64,000 nt of DNA from RFXV01 sp038150465 (lineage in GTDB: Bacteria; Bacteroidota; Bacteroidia; Flavobacteriales; Schleiferiaceae). This document shows, in pieces, positions 50,702-59,270 of the stretch (the first letter of the stretch is position 1; each line of letters starts with the position of its first letter). Made by a program: the position numbers and the translations under genes. The notes beneath the pieces were generated by a model that made no database searches, was not told where the DNA came from, and saw only the letters and a list, made by a program, of their open reading frames with translations. The stretch is from positions 1 through 64,000 of the forward strand of contig JAYOTP010000006.1 in NCBI GenBank assembly GCA_038150465.1, given 5' to 3'.

Positions 50702-50784
50702 GGGGAGATACTCAAGCGGCCAACGAGGACAGACTGTAAATCTGTTGGTATACACCTTCGCAGGTTCGAATCCTGCTCTCCCCA
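50702..50784 (+). tRNA. tRNA-Tyr (GTA)
   Basis: An 83-nt class II tRNA with a long variable arm. Acceptor GGGGAGA/TCTCCCC, anticodon loop CTGTAAA giving GTA, discriminator A. Confidence 0.94.
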
Positions 50785-50812
50785 CATGAATAAAATTGGA
50801 TCCCCATAGAAT

Positions 50813-50885
50813 GCGGGCGTAGCTCAGTTGGTAGAGCATCAGCCTTCCAAGCTGAGGGTCGCGGGTTCGAGTCTCGTCGCCCGCT
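50813..50885 (+). tRNA. tRNA-Gly (TCC)
   Basis: A 73-nt cloverleaf. Acceptor GCGGGCG/CGCCCGC, anticodon stem TCAGC/GCTGA with loop CTTCCAA, giving TCC. Confidence 0.94.
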
Positions 50886-50936
50886 CTAAGTGGATCCAAA
50901 TCGTTCTTTCCCATTCGGATGGTCCGAATGGTGCGT

Positions 50937-51008
50937 GCCGGTGTAGCTCAGGGGTAGAGCGTTTCCTTGGTAAGGAAAAGGTCACGGGTTCAAATCCCGT
51001 CATTGGCT
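50937..51008 (+). tRNA. tRNA-Thr (GGT)
   Basis: A 72-nt cloverleaf. Anticodon stem TTTCC/GGAAA with loop TTGGTAA, giving GGT. The acceptor stem GCCGGTG/CATTGGC has two G:U wobbles. It is 35 bp upstream of tuf. Confidence 0.93.
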
Positions 51009-51043
51009 CTGATAAACAAAACAGAAAACAAACCAATCAAACC

Positions 51044-52231
51044 ATGGCAAAGGAGAATTTTGTCCGTTCGAAGCCGCACTTGAACATCGGCACAATCGGT
51101 CACGTAGACCACGGTAAGACAACACTTACCGCAGCGATCACCACTGTTCTGGCCCATAAGGGTTTTGGAGAGAAGCGTGATTTTGATTCAATCGATAACG
51201 CACCTGAAGAAAAGGAGCGCGGTATCACCATCAACACGGCACACGTCGAATACGAGACGGAAAATCGTCACTATGCACACGTTGACTGCCCAGGCCACGC
51301 CGACTATGTAAAGAACATGGTTACGGGTGCTGCCCAGATGGATGGAGCCATTCTCGTTGTTGCTTCTACAGACGGACCCATGCCACAAACTCGTGAGCAC
51401 ATCCTGCTCGCTCGTCAGGTGGGCGTTCCAGCCATCGTTGTCTTCATGAACAAGGTGGACATGGTCGATGACGAAGAACTGCTTGAGCTGGTTGAAATGG
51501 AGATCCGTGAACTCCTTTCATTCTACGAATATGACGGTGACAATGCGCCAGTTGTACAAGGTTCTGCCTTGGGTGCACTGAACCTCGAAGACAAGTGGGT
51601 AGAAACGGTCATGGAGCTCATGAACGCCGTCGATGAGCACATTCCTCTTCCAGAGCGCGATGTGGACAAGGACTTCCTCATGCCTATTGAAGATGTCTTC
51701 TCGATCACAGGTCGTGGTACAGTGGCTACTGGTCGTATCGAAACAGGTATTGCCCACACTGGAGACGCTGTGAATATCATCGGTTTCGGTGATGAGAAGT
51801 TGGACTCAACGGTGACCGGAGTAGAGATGTTCCGCAAGATCCTCGATGAGGGTCAGGCTGGTGACAACGTAGGTATTCTCCTGCGTGGCATCGAAAAGAC
51901 GGACATCCGCAGAGGCATGGTGATCTGCAAGCCAGGTTCCATCACTCCTCACACCAAGTTCAAGGCAGAGGTCTATATCCTGAAAAAGGAAGAAGGAGGT
52001 CGTCACACGCCTTTCCACAACAAATACCGTCCACAGTTCTACCTCCGTACCACGGATGTGACTGGAGAGATCGTTCTCCCTGACGGAGTGGAAATGGTGA
52101 TGCCTGGTGACAACCTGACCATCACTGTGAATCTGATCGCACCTGTTGCTCTCAACAAGAGTCTTCGTTTCGCCATCCGTGAAGGTGGTCGTACGGTGGG
52201 TGCCGGACAGATCACTGAGATCATCGAATAA
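51044..52231 (+). CDS. tuf: elongation factor Tu
   Basis: A 395-residue EF-Tu, the normal length. The start is the ATG at 51044 (MAKENFVRSKPHLNIGTIGH). An earlier in-frame reading would overlap tRNA genes. GTPase signatures GHVDHGKT (18-25), DCPGHADYV (80-88) and NKVD (about 135-138) precede domains 2 and 3 (QFYLRTTDVTG, PVALNKSLRFAIREGGRTVGAG). It delivers aminoacyl-tRNA to the ribosome. Placed after four tRNAs and before tRNA-Trp, the standard arrangement. Confidence 0.98.
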   Translation: MAKENFVRSKPHLNIGTIGHVDHGKTTLTAAITTVLAHKGFGEKRDFDSIDNAPEEKERGITINTAHVEYETENRHYAHVDCPGHADYVKNMVTGAAQMDGAILVVASTDGPMPQTREHILLARQVGVPAIVVFMNKVDMVDDEELLELVEMEIRELLSFYEYDGDNAPVVQGSALGALNLEDKWVETVMELMNAVDEHIPLPERDVDKDFLMPIEDVFSITGRGTVATGRIETGIAHTGDAVNIIGFGDEKLDSTVTGVEMFRKILDEGQAGDNVGILLRGIEKTDIRRGMVICKPGSITPHTKFKAEVYILKKEEGGRHTPFHNKYRPQFYLRTTDVTGEIVLPDGVEMVMPGDNLTITVNLIAPVALNKSLRFAIREGGRTVGAGQITEIIE

Positions 52232-52277
52232 GAGATCTCAGTAAAGAGTTGAGAATAAGATAGAGTAATCGGGGGTC

Positions 52278-52305
52278 AAAGGTGCGAACGTTTGTTCGCA
52301 CCTTT
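52278..52305 (+). terminator. 12-bp perfect hairpin between tuf and tRNA-Trp
   Basis: AAAGGTGCGAAC (52278-52289) and GTTCGCACCTTT (52294-52305) form a 12-bp perfect stem with a 4-nt GTTT loop. It is followed by CCCTG, so there is no T tract. It may be a partial terminator or an RNA-processing site that sets EF-Tu against secE/nusG levels. Confidence 0.5.
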
Positions 52306-52313
52306 CCCTGAAT

Positions 52314-52384
52314 ACGGGTGTAGTTCAAGGGTAGAATAGCGGTCTCCAAAACCGTTGATGGGAGTTCGAATCTCTCCACCCGTG
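52314..52384 (+). tRNA. tRNA-Trp (CCA)
   Basis: A 71-nt cloverleaf. Acceptor ACGGGTG/CACCCGT, perfectly paired, anticodon stem GCGGT/ACCGT with loop CTCCAAA, giving CCA. Between tuf and secE, the usual place in Bacteroidota. Confidence 0.95.
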
Positions 52385-52404
52385 CAGACGAGTGCAAACA
52401 GAAG

Positions 52405-52596
52405 ATGGAAAAACTGAGAACATACTTTGCCAATTCGTACAACGAGTTGACTGAGAAAACAACCTGGCCCAGCTGGAAAGCGCTGTGGAACAGTTCGATC
52501 GTTGTGGCCGTGGCTTCTGTCCTCATTGCGCTTGTCATTTTCGGAATGGACAAGGTGATCAGTACGGCCCTGTCGCTCATCTACGACATCTTTTGA
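52405..52596 (+). CDS. secE: preprotein translocase subunit SecE
   Basis: A 63-residue single-pass protein. The amphipathic helix ELTEKTTWPSWKALWNSSIVV precedes a membrane segment at about 32-54. Its size and the TWPSW motif are typical. It clamps SecY in the translocon. Directly upstream of nusG by 8 bp. Confidence 0.94.
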   Translation: MEKLRTYFANSYNELTEKTTWPSWKALWNSSIVVAVASVLIALVIFGMDKVISTALSLIYDIF

Positions 52597-52604
52597 TCAT
52601 AGAT

Positions 52605-53153
52605 ATGAGCACAGATACAATGAAGTGGTATGTGGTCCGGGCGATCTCCGGGCAGGAGAACAAGATCAAAGGATACATCGAATCCGAGATCGAACACGCT
52701 GGTATGATGGACCGGGTGGGCCAAATACTGGTTCCCACTGAAAAGGTCTTCCAGGTGAAGAATGGGAAAAAGGTGAGCAAAGAGCGCACGCATTACCCAG
52801 GCTACATCATGCTCGAGGCCAGCCTGACCGGCGAGGTGGTGCATACAGTGAAGAGTGTCACAGGTGTGATCGGCTTCCTTGGTGAGACAAAAGGCGGTAA
52901 GCCGGTACCGATCCGGCAGGCCGAAGTCAACCGGATGTTGGGTAAGGTCGACGAATTGATGGAGAGTGCTGAGCAGATCAGCATACCATTCTATGTGGGC
53001 GAAGGAGTAAAGGTGATCGATGGACCATTCAATGGCTTCTCTGGAACCATTGAAAAGGTGAATGAGGAAAAGCGGAAACTCGAAGTCATGGTGAAGATCT
53101 TCGGAAGAAGGACACCACTGGAGTTGAGTTTCATGCAGGTTGAAAAGGAATAA
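52605..53153 (+). CDS. nusG: transcription termination/antitermination protein NusG
   Basis: 182 residues from ATG 52605 (MSTDTMKWYVVRAISGQE); a longer frame upstream would overlap secE. NGN domain with KWYVVRAISGQENKIKGYIESEIE and HYPGYIMLEASLTGEV, then a KOW domain at about 132-180 (GEGVKVIDGPFNGFSGTIEKVNEEKRKLEVMVKIFGRRTPLEL, here described as segments). It links RNA polymerase to Rho or the ribosome. Confidence 0.96.
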   Translation: MSTDTMKWYVVRAISGQENKIKGYIESEIEHAGMMDRVGQILVPTEKVFQVKNGKKVSKERTHYPGYIMLEASLTGEVVHTVKSVTGVIGFLGETKGGKPVPIRQAEVNRMLGKVDELMESAEQISIPFYVGEGVKVIDGPFNGFSGTIEKVNEEKRKLEVMVKIFGRRTPLELSFMQVEKE

Positions 53154-53219
53154 AGATTTTGCTTGAAGAAGTGACCGCTTCCAACACTTCGAACGGCAAG
53201 GCAAACAAATAAAGAGAAA

Positions 53220-53657
53220 ATGGCAAAAGAAGTAAGCGCTATTATCAAACTTCAGGTTAGAGGTGGCGCGGCCAATCCCTCACCACCTGTAGGTCCAGCC
53301 TTGGGTGCAAAAGGGGTCAATATCATGGAGTTCTGTAAGCAGTTCAATGCTCGGACCCAGGATAAGGCCGGAAAAGTCCTTCCCGTGGTCATCACGGTCT
53401 ACATGGACAAGAGCTTTGAGTTCGTCATCAAGACGCCTCCAGCAGCCGTTCAATTGATGGAAGCAGCCAAGATCAAAAAGGGTTCACCCGAGTCCAACAG
53501 ACAAAAGGTGGCCAAGGTGAATTGGGATCAGGTCCGCGCGATCGCGGAAGACAAGATGCCTGATTTGAATTGCTTCACAGTTGAGTCGGCCATGTCCATG
53601 GTAGCGGGAACTGCTCGCAGCATGGGGATCACTGTAACTGGAGAGAAACCCTTTTAA
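53220..53657 (+). CDS. rplK: 50S ribosomal protein L11
   Basis: A 145-residue L11 of usual length: N-terminal domain with LQVRGGAANPSPPVGPALG, proline-rich linker, and a C-terminal RNA-binding domain ending in ITVTGEKPF. It binds the GTPase-associated region of 23S rRNA. Followed by rplA after 10 bp; the 66-bp region before it shows no clear promoter. Confidence 0.97.
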   Translation: MAKEVSAIIKLQVRGGAANPSPPVGPALGAKGVNIMEFCKQFNARTQDKAGKVLPVVITVYMDKSFEFVIKTPPAAVQLMEAAKIKKGSPESNRQKVAKVNWDQVRAIAEDKMPDLNCFTVESAMSMVAGTARSMGITVTGEKPF

Positions 53658-53667
53658 GTAGGATATC

Positions 53668-54360
53668 ATGGCAAGAGTTTCAAAAAAGCAAAAGGAAGTG
53701 GTCACTCTGCTGGAACGCAATAAGCAATACAGCATTGAGGAGGCTTCTGAACTGGTAAAGAAAATATCCACTACGAAGTTCGATGCTTCTGTGGATATGG
53801 CCATTCGGTTGGGAGTGGATCCACGAAAGGCCAACCAAATGGTGCGGGGTGTGGTGACCTTACCACACGGAACCGGAAAAGCGGTTCGTGTTCTGGCACT
53901 GGTTCCCTCTGACAAAGAGGCAGAGGCGAAAGAAGCCGGAGCAGACTACGTGGGTCTGGACGAATACCTTGAGAAGATCAAGGGCGGATGGACCGATGTC
54001 GATGTGATCATCACCATGCCGGCCGTCATGGGAAAATTGGGTCCCTTGGGCCGGGTACTTGGGCCACGTGGCCTGATGCCCAATCCAAAGACCGGAACCG
54101 TGACCATGGATGTGGCCAAGGCCGTCTCTGAGGTGAAAGCCGGTAAGATCGATTTCAAGGTCGATAAGTACGGTATCGTTCACGCTTCCATTGGAAAGGT
54201 TTCCTTTTCTGCTGAGAAGATCAAAGAGAATGCGGAGGAACTCATGCGCACCCTGATGCGTTTGAAGCCCACTTCTGCCAAAGGAACCTATGTGAAGAGC
54301 ATTTACATGTCTTCCACCATGAGCAGAGGCATACCGGTCGAATCCAAGTCAGTCGCTTAA
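53668..54360 (+). CDS. rplA: 50S ribosomal protein L1
   Basis: A 230-residue L1 of normal length. Blocks: ASVDMAIRLGVDPRKANQMVRG, LPHGTGKAVRV, GRVLGPRGLMPNPKTGTVT and SPKLSFSAEKIKENAEELM-type end. It forms the L1 stalk and in other bacteria represses its own operon. Confidence 0.97.
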   Translation: MARVSKKQKEVVTLLERNKQYSIEEASELVKKISTTKFDASVDMAIRLGVDPRKANQMVRGVVTLPHGTGKAVRVLALVPSDKEAEAKEAGADYVGLDEYLEKIKGGWTDVDVIITMPAVMGKLGPLGRVLGPRGLMPNPKTGTVTMDVAKAVSEVKAGKIDFKVDKYGIVHASIGKVSFSAEKIKENAEELMRTLMRLKPTSAKGTYVKSIYMSSTMSRGIPVESKSVA

Positions 54361-54370
54361 TCGAACGAAG

Positions 54371-54892
54371 ATGACCAGAGAAGAAAAATCACAAGAGATC
54401 GAAAACCTGAAATCGCTTCTGAGCGATGTGGGCACATTGTATGTCGCCGACATCTCAGGTTTGAACGCAGAGACAACGAGTGCGCTGAGAAGACTTTGTG
54501 CCAGCCGTGAGGTCAAACTGAGTGTGGTAAAGAACACCCTGCTCAAGAAGGCCATGGAGAGCACAGAACGCGACTTCAGCGATCTTCTGCCGACACTCAA
54601 AGGAAACACGAGCATCATGGTTTCGGACACGGGCAACGTGCCAGCCAAGCTCATCAAAGATTTTCGCAAGAAATCCGACAAGCCCATACTCAAGGGTGCC
54701 TGGGTGGACGAGGCTGTATTCATCGGTGATGATCAGCTCGATGCCCTGAGCGAACTCAAGTCCAAGAATGAGCTCATCGGTGAAGTCATTACCCTGTTGC
54801 AATCTCCAGTTTCGAACGTCATGTCGGCGCTGCAGTCTGGAAACAATACGCTGGCAGGACTATTGAAAACACTCGAGGAACGTCCCTCATAA
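54371..54892 (+). CDS. rplJ: 50S ribosomal protein L10
   Basis: A 173-residue L10 with the expected fold: LSDVGTLYVADISGLNAETTSALRRLC, VKNTLLKKAMES, and a C-terminal helix SALQSGNNTLAGLLKTL that carries L7/L12 dimers. Ten bp after rplA, 52 bp before rplL. Confidence 0.96.
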   Translation: MTREEKSQEIENLKSLLSDVGTLYVADISGLNAETTSALRRLCASREVKLSVVKNTLLKKAMESTERDFSDLLPTLKGNTSIMVSDTGNVPAKLIKDFRKKSDKPILKGAWVDEAVFIGDDQLDALSELKSKNELIGEVITLLQSPVSNVMSALQSGNNTLAGLLKTLEERPS

Positions 54893-54944
54893 GATCGTAC
54901 GCACAAAGCTTCCACAAATCAAACAACCAAGTAAATCCTGAAAA

Positions 54945-55325
54945 ATGGCTGATATCAAAGAACTGGGGGATGCCCTGGTGAACCTTACAGTAAAAGAAGT
55001 CAGTGAACTCGCTGATTACCTCAAAGAAACCCATGGCATCGAGCCTGCAGCTGCAGCTGCAGTAGCAGTTGCTGGTCCTGCTGGCGGCGACGCTGGTGGC
55101 GGTGCAGAGGAGCAGACTGAGTTTGATGTGATCCTGAAGTCTGCCGGTGGCTCTAAGCTGGCCGTGGTCAAGTTGGTCAAGGAATTGACCGGCCTCGGAC
55201 TGAAGGAAGCGAAGGCCCTCGTGGACGAGGCGCCCAAGCCCCTCAAGGAGGGTATTGCCAAAGACGAAGCCGATGCACTCAAGTCTTCCCTCGAGGAAGC
55301 CGGTGCAGAGGTGGAGATCAAGTAA
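54945..55325 (+). CDS. rplL: 50S ribosomal protein L7/L12
   Basis: A 126-residue stalk protein. N-terminal dimerisation part (MADIKELGDALVNLTVKEVSELADYL), an Ala/Gly-rich hinge at about 35-60, and the factor-binding C-terminal domain with LAVVKLVKELTGLGLKEAKALVDEAPKPLKEG in adjacent segments. It recruits translation GTPases. A hairpin follows at 55355-55377. Confidence 0.97.
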   Translation: MADIKELGDALVNLTVKEVSELADYLKETHGIEPAAAAAVAVAGPAGGDAGGGAEEQTEFDVILKSAGGSKLAVVKLVKELTGLGLKEAKALVDEAPKPLKEGIAKDEADALKSSLEEAGAEVEIK

Positions 55326-55354
55326 GCAATCTCCCCCCGGACAATGGTTCTGGT

Positions 55355-55377
55355 CTGTGGAAAATAGCCTTCCACAG
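55355..55377 (+). terminator. hairpin between rplL and rpoB
   Basis: CTGTGGAA/TTCCACAG forms an 8-bp stem with a 7-nt loop in the 100-bp rplL-rpoB gap, followed by GCTTGAACCTTTTT. It may attenuate or process the transcript, as the equivalent gap does in other bacteria. It is only a candidate. Confidence 0.45.
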
Positions 55378-55425
55378 GCTTGAACCTTTTTGCGCATAAA
55401 TAGGTAAATACTAAAAAGAGTTCCT

Positions 55426-58400
55426 TTGGCCACCATCCTCTCCTCGCGAATTTCATTCGCATCGATCAAGTCTCAGATCGATTACCCCGACTTCATGGAC
55501 ATCCAGCTGCAATCCTTTCAGGATTTCTTTCAGTTGGAAACCAAACCAGAGAACCGCCAGTACGAAGGGCTGTTCCGAACTTTTTCAGAAAATTTTCCCA
55601 TCACGGATTCGCGCAATCAATTCGTGTTGGAATTCCTCGACTACTTCGTGGACCCTCCACGCTATTCTGAGGAAGAATGCATCGAACGTGGACTGACCTT
55701 CAGCGTGCCTTTGAAGGCGCGACTGAAGTTGTACTGCACGGATCCTGAACACGAGGATTTTGAGACGATCGTACAGGACGTGTATTTGGGAACGATCCCC
55801 TATATGACCCCAAGAGGAACCTTTATTGTGAACGGAGCAGAGCGCGTGGTGGTCTCGCAGCTGCATCGTTCGCCCGGAGTGTTCTTTGGACAGAGCTACC
55901 ACGCGAATGGTACCAAGTTATACAGCGCACGGATCATTCCTTTCAAGGGTTCCTGGATCGAATTTGCCACGGACATCAACAATGTGATGTACGCCTACAT
56001 CGACCGGAAGAAGAAGCTCCCGCTCACCACCTTGCTTCGTTCCATCGGATACGAAAGAGACAAGGACATACTGGAGATCTTTGACCTGGCCGAGGAGATC
56101 AAAGTTTCCAAAACCGCTTTGAAGAAAGTGATGGGCCGCAAACTTGCAGCGCGTGTTCTGAAGAGCTGGCTGGAAGACTTTGTGGACGAGGATACAGGAG
56201 AAGTGGTATCCATCGAGCGGAATGAAGTGATCCTCGATCGGGACACGCTGCTCGAAAAGGACCACATCCAGGAGATACTGGATGCGGACGTTCCTACCAT
56301 TCTTCTGCACCGCGAGGACGCAGAGCATGCGGACAACTCCATTATCTACAACACGCTTCAAAAAGATCCGACGAACTCGGAAAAAGAAGCGGTGGAACAC
56401 ATTTATCGCCAGCTGAGAAATGCCGAGCCGCCCGATGAGGAGACGGCACGGGGCATCATTGACAAGCTCTTCTTCTCCGAGACCCGATACAATCTCGGCG
56501 AAGTCGGTCGCTACCGTCTGAACAAGAAACTCGAGCTCGAGATCGAAGCCGATGTACAGGTACTGACCAAGGAAGACATCATTCGAATCATCAAATACCT
56601 GATCGAACTGATCAACTCCAAGGCAGAAGTGGACGATATCGACCACTTGAGCAACAGAAGGGTGCGCACCGTTGGCGAGCAATTGGCCAATCAGTTCGGA
56701 GTGGGTCTTTCGCGTATGGCGCGGACCATCAGGGAGCGCATGAATGTGCGTGACAATGAAGTCTTTACTCCGATCGACCTGATCAATGCGAAGACGCTCT
56801 CTTCTGTGATCAATTCGTTCTTCGGTACGAATCAGCTCAGCCAGTTCATGGATCAGACCAATCCGCTGGCCGAGATCACCCACAAGAGAAGGATGTCTGC
56901 ACTCGGACCTGGCGGTCTGTCCAGAGAAAGGGCGGGCTTTGAGGTGCGTGACGTGCACTACACGCACTACGGAAGATTGTGTCCGATCGAGACACCGGAA
57001 GGTCCGAACATCGGATTGATCTCCTCTATGTGCGTTTTCTCAAAGGTGAACAAGATGGGCTTCATTGAGACGCCTTATCGAATTGTGAAGGACGGTATCG
57101 TTCAGGTGAACGAGGCACCGAGTTACTTGAGCGCCGAGGAGGAGGAAGCCAAAGTGATCGCTCAGGCCAACGCGCCTATTGACGATCAGGGGAATTTCCA
57201 GAACGAGCGTGTAAAGGCCCGTGATGAGGGCGATTTTCCGCTGGTGGAGCCATCAAGCGTCCAGTACATGGATGTTGCCCCCAACCAGATCGCTTCCATT
57301 TCTGCCTCGCTGATTCCTTTCCTCGAGCACGACGACGCAAACCGTGCCTTGATGGGATCGAATATGATGCGTCAGGCCGTTCCGCTCATGATCCCGGATG
57401 CACCTATTGTGGGTACCGGACTCGAGCGCAATGTGGCCCGAGACAGCCGCGTGCTCTTCAATGCAGAAGGAGAGGGTGTGGTCGAATACGTGGACGCTCA
57501 GAAGATCGTCATCAAGTACGACCGTACCGATGAGGAAGAACTGGTGAGTTTTGAGGACGAATACAAGACCTACGATATGGTCAAGTTCCGCAAGACCAAT
57601 CAGGGATCGAGCATTACACTGCGTCCGATCGTCACCAAAGGTCAGCGGGTATCAGCCGGTGATGTGTTGTGTGAAGGCTATGCAACCGAGAAAGGAGAAC
57701 TGGCCATTGGTCGGAACCTTCAGGTGGCTTTCATGCCCTGGAAGGGATACAACTTCGAGGATGCCATCGTGATCAACGAGCGCGTGGTACGGGAAGACAT
57801 CTTCACGTCCATCCATGTGGATGAGTACACCCTTGAGGTGCGCGACACCAAGCTGGGTATGGAGGAACTGACTCCGGACATCCCGAACGTCAGTGAAGAA
57901 GCGACCAAGGATCTGGACGAGAACGGCATCATCCGCGTAGGTGCGGAGATCAAGCCGGGCGACATCCTGATCGGAAAGATCACGCCCAAGGGCGAAAGCG
58001 ATCCAACACCAGAAGAAAAACTCCTGCGTGCCATCTTCGGAGACAAGGCAGGGGACGTCAAGGACGCATCGCTCAAGGCAAGCCCCTCTTTGTATGGAGT
58101 GGTCATTGACAAGAAGCTCTTCGCCCGTAGTATCAAGGACAAGCGCCAGCGCTCCATGGACAAGGAGGAACTGGAAGCGCTCGAGGTGCAGCATCAGGAG
58201 GCCATGGCGGCCCTCCGCAAGTTGTTCATGGAGAAGTTGAACGTTCTGATCGCAGGCAAGACCTCACAGGGCATCACCAATGACCTCAATGAGATGGTCA
58301 TTCCAAAGGGTACCAAGTTCACCCAGAAGATCCTCCACGGCATCGAGGACTTCACCCGTATCACGGGGGGAACCTGGACCACAGACAAGGCGAAGAATGC

Positions 58401-59235
58401 ACTAATCGAAAATCTGCTGCACAACTACAAGATCAAGGTGAGCGATCTCACTGGGGTCTACCGCAGACAGAAGTTCACCATCACTGTGGGCGATGAACTG
58501 CCTCCGGGCATCATCAAGCTGGCCAAGGTATATGTCGCACAAAAGCGGAAGCTGAAGGTGGGAGATAAGATGGCCGGACGCCACGGAAACAAGGGCATTG
58601 TGGCCAAGATCGTTCGCGATGAGGACATGCCGTTCCTCGAAGATGGAACTCCGGTGGATATCGTACTGAATCCATTGGGTGTGCCTTCGCGAATGAATAT
58701 CGGTCAGATCTACGAAACCGTTCTGGGCTGGGCCGGCAAGAAGCTCGGACGCAAATTTGCGACCCCGATCTTCGACGGAGCATCCATTGACGACATCAAT
58801 CGCTACACCGATGAGGCGGGTGTTCCCCGCTACGGACATACCTATCTCTACGATGGGGGAACCGGTGAGCGTTTCGATCAGCCAGCGACCGTGGGCATCA
58901 TCTACATGCTCAAACTGGGTCATATGGTCGACGATAAGATGCACGCCCGATCGATCGGACCGTACAGCCTCATCACCCAGCAACCTTTGGGAGGTAAGGC
59001 GCAATTCGGTGGACAGCGATTTGGAGAAATGGAGGTTTGGGCCATCGAGGCATTCGGTGCATCGAACATCCTGAGAGAATTACTCACTGTGAAATCCGAT
59101 GACGTGGTCGGTAGGGCCAAGACCTACGAGGCCATCGTCAAAGGAGAACCCATGCCGGAGCCCGGAATACCGGAATCCTTCAATGTACTCCTGCACGAGC
59201 TGCAGGGTCTGGGACTCAAAGTGACACTGGATTAA
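55426..59235 (+). CDS. rpoB: DNA-directed RNA polymerase subunit beta
   Basis: A 1269-residue beta subunit. The start is TTG at 55426: ATILSSRISFASIKSQIDYPDFMD matches the normal N-terminus, and the first ATG in frame is 23 codons further, inside a conserved block. Characteristic segments: NGAERVVVSQLHRSPG, the rifampicin region SQFMDQTNPLAEITHKRRMSALGPGGL (no obvious substitution at its key residues), GRLCPIETPEGPNIG and KGYNFEDAIV. The C-terminus matches LLHELQGLGLKV. Length and order fit the essential polymerase. It is followed by rpoC after 35 bp. Confidence 0.97.
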   Translation: MATILSSRISFASIKSQIDYPDFMDIQLQSFQDFFQLETKPENRQYEGLFRTFSENFPITDSRNQFVLEFLDYFVDPPRYSEEECIERGLTFSVPLKARLKLYCTDPEHEDFETIVQDVYLGTIPYMTPRGTFIVNGAERVVVSQLHRSPGVFFGQSYHANGTKLYSARIIPFKGSWIEFATDINNVMYAYIDRKKKLPLTTLLRSIGYERDKDILEIFDLAEEIKVSKTALKKVMGRKLAARVLKSWLEDFVDEDTGEVVSIERNEVILDRDTLLEKDHIQEILDADVPTILLHREDAEHADNSIIYNTLQKDPTNSEKEAVEHIYRQLRNAEPPDEETARGIIDKLFFSETRYNLGEVGRYRLNKKLELEIEADVQVLTKEDIIRIIKYLIELINSKAEVDDIDHLSNRRVRTVGEQLANQFGVGLSRMARTIRERMNVRDNEVFTPIDLINAKTLSSVINSFFGTNQLSQFMDQTNPLAEITHKRRMSALGPGGLSRERAGFEVRDVHYTHYGRLCPIETPEGPNIGLISSMCVFSKVNKMGFIETPYRIVKDGIVQVNEAPSYLSAEEEEAKVIAQANAPIDDQGNFQNERVKARDEGDFPLVEPSSVQYMDVAPNQIASISASLIPFLEHDDANRALMGSNMMRQAVPLMIPDAPIVGTGLERNVARDSRVLFNAEGEGVVEYVDAQKIVIKYDRTDEEELVSFEDEYKTYDMVKFRKTNQGSSITLRPIVTKGQRVSAGDVLCEGYATEKGELAIGRNLQVAFMPWKGYNFEDAIVINERVVREDIFTSIHVDEYTLEVRDTKLGMEELTPDIPNVSEEATKDLDENGIIRVGAEIKPGDILIGKITPKGESDPTPEEKLLRAIFGDKAGDVKDASLKASPSLYGVVIDKKLFARSIKDKRQRSMDKEELEALEVQHQEAMAALRKLFMEKLNVLIAGKTSQGITNDLNEMVIPKGTKFTQKILHGIEDFTRITGGTWTTDKAKNALIENLLHNYKIKVSDLTGVYRRQKFTITVGDELPPGIIKLAKVYVAQKRKLKVGDKMAGRHGNKGIVAKIVRDEDMPFLEDGTPVDIVLNPLGVPSRMNIGQIYETVLGWAGKKLGRKFATPIFDGASIDDINRYTDEAGVPRYGHTYLYDGGTGERFDQPATVGIIYMLKLGHMVDDKMHARSIGPYSLITQQPLGGKAQFGGQRFGEMEVWAIEAFGASNILRELLTVKSDDVVGRAKTYEAIVKGEPMPEPGIPESFNVLLHELQGLGLKVTLD

Positions 59236-59270
59236 TCAATCGAACTACGAACTTTATAGACGGAGCATAT

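Noticed and set aside
50828..51043. N-terminal extension of EF-Tu
   Set aside because: The extension overlaps two tRNA genes; the conserved start is at 51044.
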